Source: an uncultured Acetatifactor sp. (GTDB lineage: Bacteria; Bacillota; Clostridia; Lachnospirales; Lachnospiraceae). Taken from it: a DNA stretch of 64,000 bases. This document shows, piece by piece, positions 60,312-64,000 of this stretch; the first letter of the stretch is position 1; each line of letters begins with the position of its first letter. The stretch is from NCBI GenBank assembly GCA_934394515.1, contig CAKRRU010000001.1:1-64000 (forward strand), given 5' to 3'. Below the pieces are notes generated by a model. The model was not told the origin of the DNA. It made no database searches and saw nothing but the letters and a program-made list of their open reading frames with translations. Made by a program: the position numbers and the translations under genes.

Positions 60312-61786
60312 GCTTCCATTCCCTCCTGTGCTTTCTGAAACGCCTGTCGTACTGCTGCTGCTTTTTGGATGCATTCCCTATATTCCTTCTCCGGTACACT
60401 GTCAGCCACGATGCCGGCTCCGGATCTGACAAATACTTTGCCGTTCTTGGAAAAAGCAAGTCTTATGGCAATACAGGTATCCAGATTCCCGGTAAAGGAA
60501 ATATAGCCTATCGCTCCGCCGTAGATGCCACGTTTATTGTCTTCCAGTTCATTAATGATCTCACAGGCCCGTAGTTTTGGCGCTCCCGACAGCGTTCCCG
60601 CCGGCAGAATGGCATCCACCGCATCCAGCGCATCGGCATCTTCCCTGATCACGCCCCGTACCGTGGATCCGATGTGCATGACATGGGAATAACGTTCAAC
60701 GGACATATATTTTTCCACTTCCACCGTGCCGATCCGGCTGATCTTGCCGATATCGTTTCTTCCCAAATCTACCAGCATATTGTGCTCCGCACGTTCTTTT
60801 TCATCTGCCAGCAGTTCTGCTTCCAACGCTTTATCCGCTTCCTCTGTGGCTCCTCTGGGCCTCGTACCGGCTAACGGGAAGGTATGCAGCACGCCATCTT
60901 CCAGCTTGACCAAAGTCTCAGGACTTGCTCCCACGATCTCGCCGTCGCTGCCGGAAAAGTAAAACATATATGGAGAGGGATTCGTTGTCCGAAGCACCCG
61001 GTAAGCATCTAAGAGGCTTCCTTCCATCTCCGCTTCCAGACGGTTGGATAATACCACCTGGAAGATGTCTCCCTCACGGATGTAATGTTTGGCTTTCTCC
61101 ACCATTTCACAGTATGCTTTTTCATCAAACAAAGTCTGAAACTCTGTTTTTAATTTACATGGCGTGTGTTGTACTTTTTCACCGTTTTGCAACAGCTCCT
61201 TCATGTTATTCAGTTCCCGCTCCGCCCTGTGGTAATTTGTCTCCGGATCGTCTGTCTTGATGTTCAGGATCAGGATCAGCTTCTGCCTGTAATTATCAAA
61301 GGCGATAACCTTGTGGAACAGCATCAGATTCACATCCTGGAATCCGTCCTCATCCACGGCATCCAGCCGCAGGGTAGGCTCGCTGTATTTGATGTAATCA
61401 TAGGAAAAATATCCTACCAGACCGCCGGTAAAAGAAGGCAGTCCCGAAAGCTTGGGACTTTTGTTCTCTTCCATAACGGTCCGGATGATCTGTCTGACAT
61501 CCCCGGAATCCGTTCGGCTGGTCAGCTCTGATTTCACTGTAGTCACGCCATTGTAACATGTGATTTCCAGCAGTGGATCATACCCTAAGAAAGAATACCT
61601 GCCCCATCGTTTGTCCGTCTCCGCACTTTCCAGCAGATAGACATGTCCGCTGACCTTTTTTAAGATGCGCAGTACTTCGATAGGTGTGGTCATATCCGCA
61701 TAAAGCTCTGTACTTATGGGAATCACTCCATAACTTCCCTCTGCCGCTATGTTTTTGCATTCTTCCAATGTGGGTGTGATCTTCAT
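60308..61786 (-). CDS. trpE: Anthranilate synthase component I
   Basis: This is a 492-aa protein that makes anthranilate from chorismate. The N-terminal YLLESAE motif (LLES) marks tryptophan feedback control. The catalytic half has [52 protein letters not shown] and a C-terminal [12 protein letters not shown]. The ATG at 61786 follows AAGGAGGAG. It is the first gene of the operon, behind the T-box leader. Confidence 0.97.
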   Translation of the reverse strand: MKITPTLEECKNIAAEGSYGVIPISTELYADMTTPIEVLRILKKVSGHVYLLESAETDKRWGRYSFLGYDPLLEITCYNGVTTVKSELTSRTDSGDVRQIIRTVMEENKSPKLSGLPSFTGGLVGYFSYDYIKYSEPTLRLDAVDEDGFQDVNLMLFHKVIAFDNYRQKLILILNIKTDDPETNYHRAERELNNMKELLQNGEKVQHTPCKLKTEFQTLFDEKAYCEMVEKAKHYIREGDIFQVVLSNRLEAEMEGSLLDAYRVLRTTNPSPYMFYFSGSDGEIVGASPETLVKLEDGVLHTFPLAGTRPRGATEEADKALEAELLADEKERAEHNMLVDLGRNDIGKISRIGTVEVEKYMSVERYSHVMHIGSTVRGVIREDADALDAVDAILPAGTLSGAPKLRACEIINELEDNKRGIYGGAIGYISFTGNLDTCIAIRLAFSKNGKVFVRSGAGIVADSVPEKEYRECIQKAAAVRQAFQKAQEGMEA

Positions 61787-61813
61787 TTTGGTACTCCTCC
61801 TTCATCAAACTGT

Positions 61814-61925
61814 TGTAATCTTTCAGCGTTCCCATTTGAAAAACTGTTCCTTCGGAACTTACTCTTTGCCTGACACTGTGACTTTTCAGCGCCTCCATTC
61901 GAAAAATCGCCTCTGAAAAGTCACA
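61814..61925 (-). repeat. Hairpin and imperfect direct repeat between T-box and trpE
   Basis: A perfect 13-bp inverted repeat (61877-61889 with 61913-61925, TGTGACTTTTCAG arms) lies just after the T-box terminator U-run. A 30-bp direct repeat (61877-61906 and 61814-61843) shares a TTTTTC-R-AATGG core and CGCTGAAA. An open frame with ATG at 61898 crosses it and overlaps trpE, but it has no good ribosome site. It looks like a dispersed repeat or an mRNA-stability element. Confidence 0.6.
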
Positions 61926-62240
61926 AAAAACCGCCCTCGACAGAATCTTACTTCTGTCAAGGACGGGTCATATACGCTTCCCGCGGTGCCACCTTGCTTC
62001 GCATAGACTTTTCGTACTATGCGCTCTTACAGGATACCAACATATCCCCGGCAACTGACGTATGCCCTCACGTCGCAGAATACTTAAGGAATCATAACTT
62101 TCCATATCCTCTTTGACTGCGCCCTCCGTGGTCCATTTAACAACCTGCGTTCCAACCTTTCTCAGCCTCCGGTCTCTCTGTAAGTGCACGAACTGTTTTT
62201 ATCTCCACATCAATGGTTTTCTTACCGCTGTATTTAATTT
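61925..62240 (-). promoter_or_regulatory. Tryptophan-specific T-box leader with terminator
   Basis: The minus strand contains the T-box core AGGTGGCACCGCGG (61994-61981), an upstream AGAGAG of stem I and a UGG triplet in AAATGGACC (62135-62133), the likely Trp specifier. The terminator hairpin (61931-61966, arms CCGTCCTTGACAGAA-type) is followed by six U (61930-61925). Uncharged tRNA-Trp should bind and favour the antiterminator. It controls the trp operon. Confidence 0.93.
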
Positions 62241-62246
62241 TTATTT

Positions 62247-62275
62247 ATATTACCGCTTTAGTGTGGTAACGTCAA
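62247..62275 (-). promoter_or_regulatory. trp operon promoter with possible operator repeats
   Basis: TTGACG (62275-62270), a 17-nt spacer and TAATAT (62252-62247) on the minus strand. The spacer side holds TTACC/GGTAA (62250-62254 with 62265-62269), and AGCGGTAA recurs downstream at 62229-62222. A repressor besides the T-box is possible. Confidence 0.75.
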
Positions 62276-62344
62276 GTAGTGATTTTAATCTTTTTTTCAA
62301 AAATCCTTTGCGTATTTTATTTTTCATGCCCTTTATTTTTATAT

Positions 62345-63574
62345 TTACAGATCGTCAATGATTATGTGTCTGGGCTGTCCCGTGATCATAATAGGGGTCA
62401 GTTCCGCCTGGATCAGAGGTTCAATGTAATTTCTCATATCTTCAGTCACATAATCGCCCGATTCCGCGATCCAGGAACGGGGCACCTTTTTCTCCAGATT
62501 GGCTACTTTATGTACATCATAGAGATCCGTAGTGCAGATATACGGATCCTGGGACACTCTCTTTAAGATCACCATCTGACCGGTTTTGCCTTCGAATGCA
62601 GCTTTTACCGCGGTACCACCCACCTGATATGCCTCAGTGATATCCACGCGGGAAGTCAGATGTCCGGCGCAGCGCTGTAAGGTAGACAATTCAATGGCTC
62701 TGGACTTGCAGCCCAGTTTCCCGATGATCAGATCGGATAAGTATTTACCGGTACCGGATAACTGTACATGACCGAAAGAGTCTGTCTTGTCGGAAGGTGC
62801 TGACAATTCACAGACGTATCTGCCGTCTGCAGTCTTGATTCCCTCGGATACCGCGATAACGATAGACTGCTTCTCACTGACCAGTTTCTTTACCTTTTCC
62901 AGGAAATTGTCCACATCAAAAGGCACTTCCGGCAGATAGATCAGATCCGGTCCTTCGCAGTCTTCACTCTTGGCAAGTACCGCTGCTCCGGTGAGCCATC
63001 CGGCATTTCTTCCCATGATCTCAATGACAGTCACACTCTGCATCTCATAGATCAATCCGTCACGTACCAATTCCTTGGTAACGGTAGCGATATATTTAGC
63101 TGCACTGCCGTAGCCGGGGGTATGATCCGTGCCTTCCAGATCGTTATCAATCGTCTTCGGAACGCCGATGAAACGGATCGGGCTCTGAATCGTCTCCGCA
63201 TAATCGGACAGCTTCTTTATCGTATCCATGGAATCATTGCCGCCGATATAGAAAAATGCCATGATCTCCAGTTCTTCCAGAATTGTAAAAATCTTTTCAT
63301 AAACAGCTTTATCTTCTGTCATTTCCGGCAGCTTATAACGGCAGGAACCCAGGAAAGATGCCGGAGTTCTCTTTAGCAGCTCCACATCCATATCATTGCG
63401 GATCTTTTCCCCTAAGTCCACAATCTTTTTCTCCAACAGACCCTGAATGCCGTAACGCATACCGTAGATGGTATCCGCTCCCATATCCTTTGCTGTCTTA
63501 TAGACACCCGCAAGGCTGGCATTGATTACCGCCGTAGGGCCTCCGGACTGTCCAACGATCACATTTTTTTTCAT
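62345..63574 (-). CDS. 6-phosphofructokinase, probably PPi-dependent
   Basis: This is a 409-aa protein. I place the start at 63574 (MKKNVIVGQSGGPT), after GAGGAG. It phosphorylates fructose 6-phosphate in glycolysis. IGGNDSMDT (donor site) and PKTIDNDL are visible. The Lys in PKTIDND, where ATP enzymes have Gly, favours pyrophosphate as donor. EIMGRNAGWL is the substrate site. The 400-residue length also fits the PPi type. It lies between ackA and the trp operon as a separate unit. Confidence 0.9.
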   Translation of the reverse strand: MKKNVIVGQSGGPTAVINASLAGVYKTAKDMGADTIYGMRYGIQGLLEKKIVDLGEKIRNDMDVELLKRTPASFLGSCRYKLPEMTEDKAVYEKIFTILEELEIMAFFYIGGNDSMDTIKKLSDYAETIQSPIRFIGVPKTIDNDLEGTDHTPGYGSAAKYIATVTKELVRDGLIYEMQSVTVIEIMGRNAGWLTGAAVLAKSEDCEGPDLIYLPEVPFDVDNFLEKVKKLVSEKQSIVIAVSEGIKTADGRYVCELSAPSDKTDSFGHVQLSGTGKYLSDLIIGKLGCKSRAIELSTLQRCAGHLTSRVDITEAYQVGGTAVKAAFEGKTGQMVILKRVSQDPYICTTDLYDVHKVANLEKKVPRSWIAESGDYVTEDMRNYIEPLIQAELTPIMITGQPRHIIIDDL

Positions 63575-63619
63575 AATACTCCTCATTTCTGCGCACGCTT
63601 TTTGTACACTATTCTCCAT

Positions 63620-63699
63620 GTCGCAGGCATTTGGTAAAGAATCGCGAACCGGGGTATTCCCATACCTCTTAGTTCATGGCAATTTAGGACGCCTGCGAC
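63620..63699. repeat. 80-bp element bounded by perfect 9-bp inverted repeats
   Basis: GTCGCAGGC (63620-63628) and GCCTGCGAC (63691-63699) bound the element. On the minus strand an inner GAAC/GTTC pair encloses a GGTAT-GGGA-ATACC hairpin, giving three nested stems. It lies 46 nt upstream of the phosphofructokinase start and directly after the ackA terminator. It may be a structured leader RNA or a dispersed repeat. I recognise no known family. Confidence 0.6.
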
Positions 63700-63701
63700 G
63701 C

Positions 63702-63742
63702 AACAAAACACCCACCAACAGAAACCTCTGTCGATGGGTGTT
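63702..63742 (-). terminator. Intrinsic terminator of ackA
   Basis: The minus strand reads ACACCCATC, a stem part ACAGA/TCTGT and GGTGGGTGT, followed by TTTTGTTG. The hairpin (63708-63742) is GC-rich and lies 24 nt after the ackA stop. Confidence 0.85.
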
Positions 63743-63766
63743 CTCATTCTTAAGGTTCCGCCGAAC

Positions 63767-64000
63767 CTATTTTACCAAACTTACTGTCTCTCTTGCAATA
63801 GCAAGTTCCTCATTCGTAGGAATTACCATAACAGTAGTCTTGCTGTCGGGAGTGGAAATAGCGATTTCCTCGCCACGCTTGTGGTTAGCATCCTCATCGA
63901 TGGATACGCCCAAGAAGCCAAGATGCTCGCATACCAGGGAACGAACCAGAGGTGCGTTCTCACCGATACCTGCGGTAAAGCAGATTACATCTACACCGTT
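63767..64000 (-). CDS. ackA: Acetate kinase, C-terminal part
   Basis: The last 77 codons run to a TAG at 63769-63767; the rest lies outside the window. The translated part, beginning VDVICFTAGIGENAP, then EHLGFLGVSID and TVMVIPTNEELAIARET, is the conserved end of acetate kinase (GIGENA nucleotide-binding motif). It makes ATP and acetate from acetyl phosphate in fermentation. Pta would be expected upstream but is not visible. Confidence 0.95.
   Translation of the reverse strand, partial: NGVDVICFTAGIGENAPLVRSLVCEHLGFLGVSIDEDANHKRGEEIAISTPDSKTTVMVIPTNEELAIARETVSLVK

Noticed and set aside
61578-61898. 106-codon frame upstream of and into trpE, as a Trp leader peptide
   Set aside because: It contains no Trp codons run, overlaps trpE in another frame and has a poor ribosome site. 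The T-box already explains the regulation.
63620-63699. tRNA-like gene (GGTTCGCGATTC resembles a T arm)
   Set aside because: No acceptor stem of 7 bp with CCA position, no D arm and no anticodon loop in the correct register.

Overview
The window comes from a low-to-mid GC Firmicute, most likely a Lachnospiraceae-type gut Clostridium. The evidence is strong AGGAGG-type ribosome binding sites before almost every gene, sigma-A style promoters, a tryptophan T-box leader, a PPi-type phosphofructokinase and an acetate kinase. This placement is inferred from gene content and style, because no rRNA or other marker is present.

Positions 201-53507 hold one unbroken minus-strand block of about 53 kb and 44 genes. 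It encodes a phage-tail-like contractile injection system (CIS) and genes that appear to serve it. A near-consensus promoter (53579-53607) starts it. In order of transcription the block contains: a conserved CIS-associated protein (619 aa frame); an envelope module of two membrane proteins (pseudokinase-like; degenerate cyclase sensor), a MORN-repeat membrane protein, a TolC-like secreted protein and a secreted coiled-coil protein; then the particle itself (DUF4255 terminator, an unknown protein, DUF4280 PAAR-like tip, sheath, tube, a P2 E/E'-like chaperone pair, a tube-like protein with 70-aa repeats, a candidate tape measure, two CIS tube-baseplate adaptors, gpD-like hub, gpV-like spike, gp25, two baseplate-J proteins, tail protein I). 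No capsid, terminase, integrase, holin or lysin is present, so this is neither a prophage nor a lysis-type tailocin cassette.

The block continues with a signalling and metabolite-sensing section (15.3-23.8 kb): a STAS antagonist, an FtsE-like ATPase, a glutamate-cysteine ligase-like enzyme, a solute-binding protein, a dicarboxylate/amino-acid symporter, a Cache-HAMP-SpoIIE phosphatase, an RsbW-like kinase, a His-box-less histidine kinase and an SH3 protein. Two AAA+ ATPases follow. The far end is a likely cargo island: a protein with an ADP-ribosyltransferase-like C-terminus, three other large proteins of unknown function (two of them paralogous) and three two-domain GNAT acetyltransferase-like proteins. 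A new promoter and a structured leader at the left edge begin another gene that leaves the window.

Right of the CIS promoter are a small ORF that may be an HPr-kinase-like remnant and a divergent LytTR-PAS regulator. The core-genome part follows on the minus strand: acetate kinase (partial), PPi-dependent phosphofructokinase behind an 80-bp structured element, and a T-box-controlled trpE-trpGD-trpC-trpF-trpB-trpA operon with a UGG specifier.

The points most worth following are a probable programmed -1 frameshift between the chaperone genes, the ADP-ribosyltransferase-like candidate effector, the envelope module translationally coupled to the particle genes, and the transporter-phosphatase pair coupled by short overlaps.
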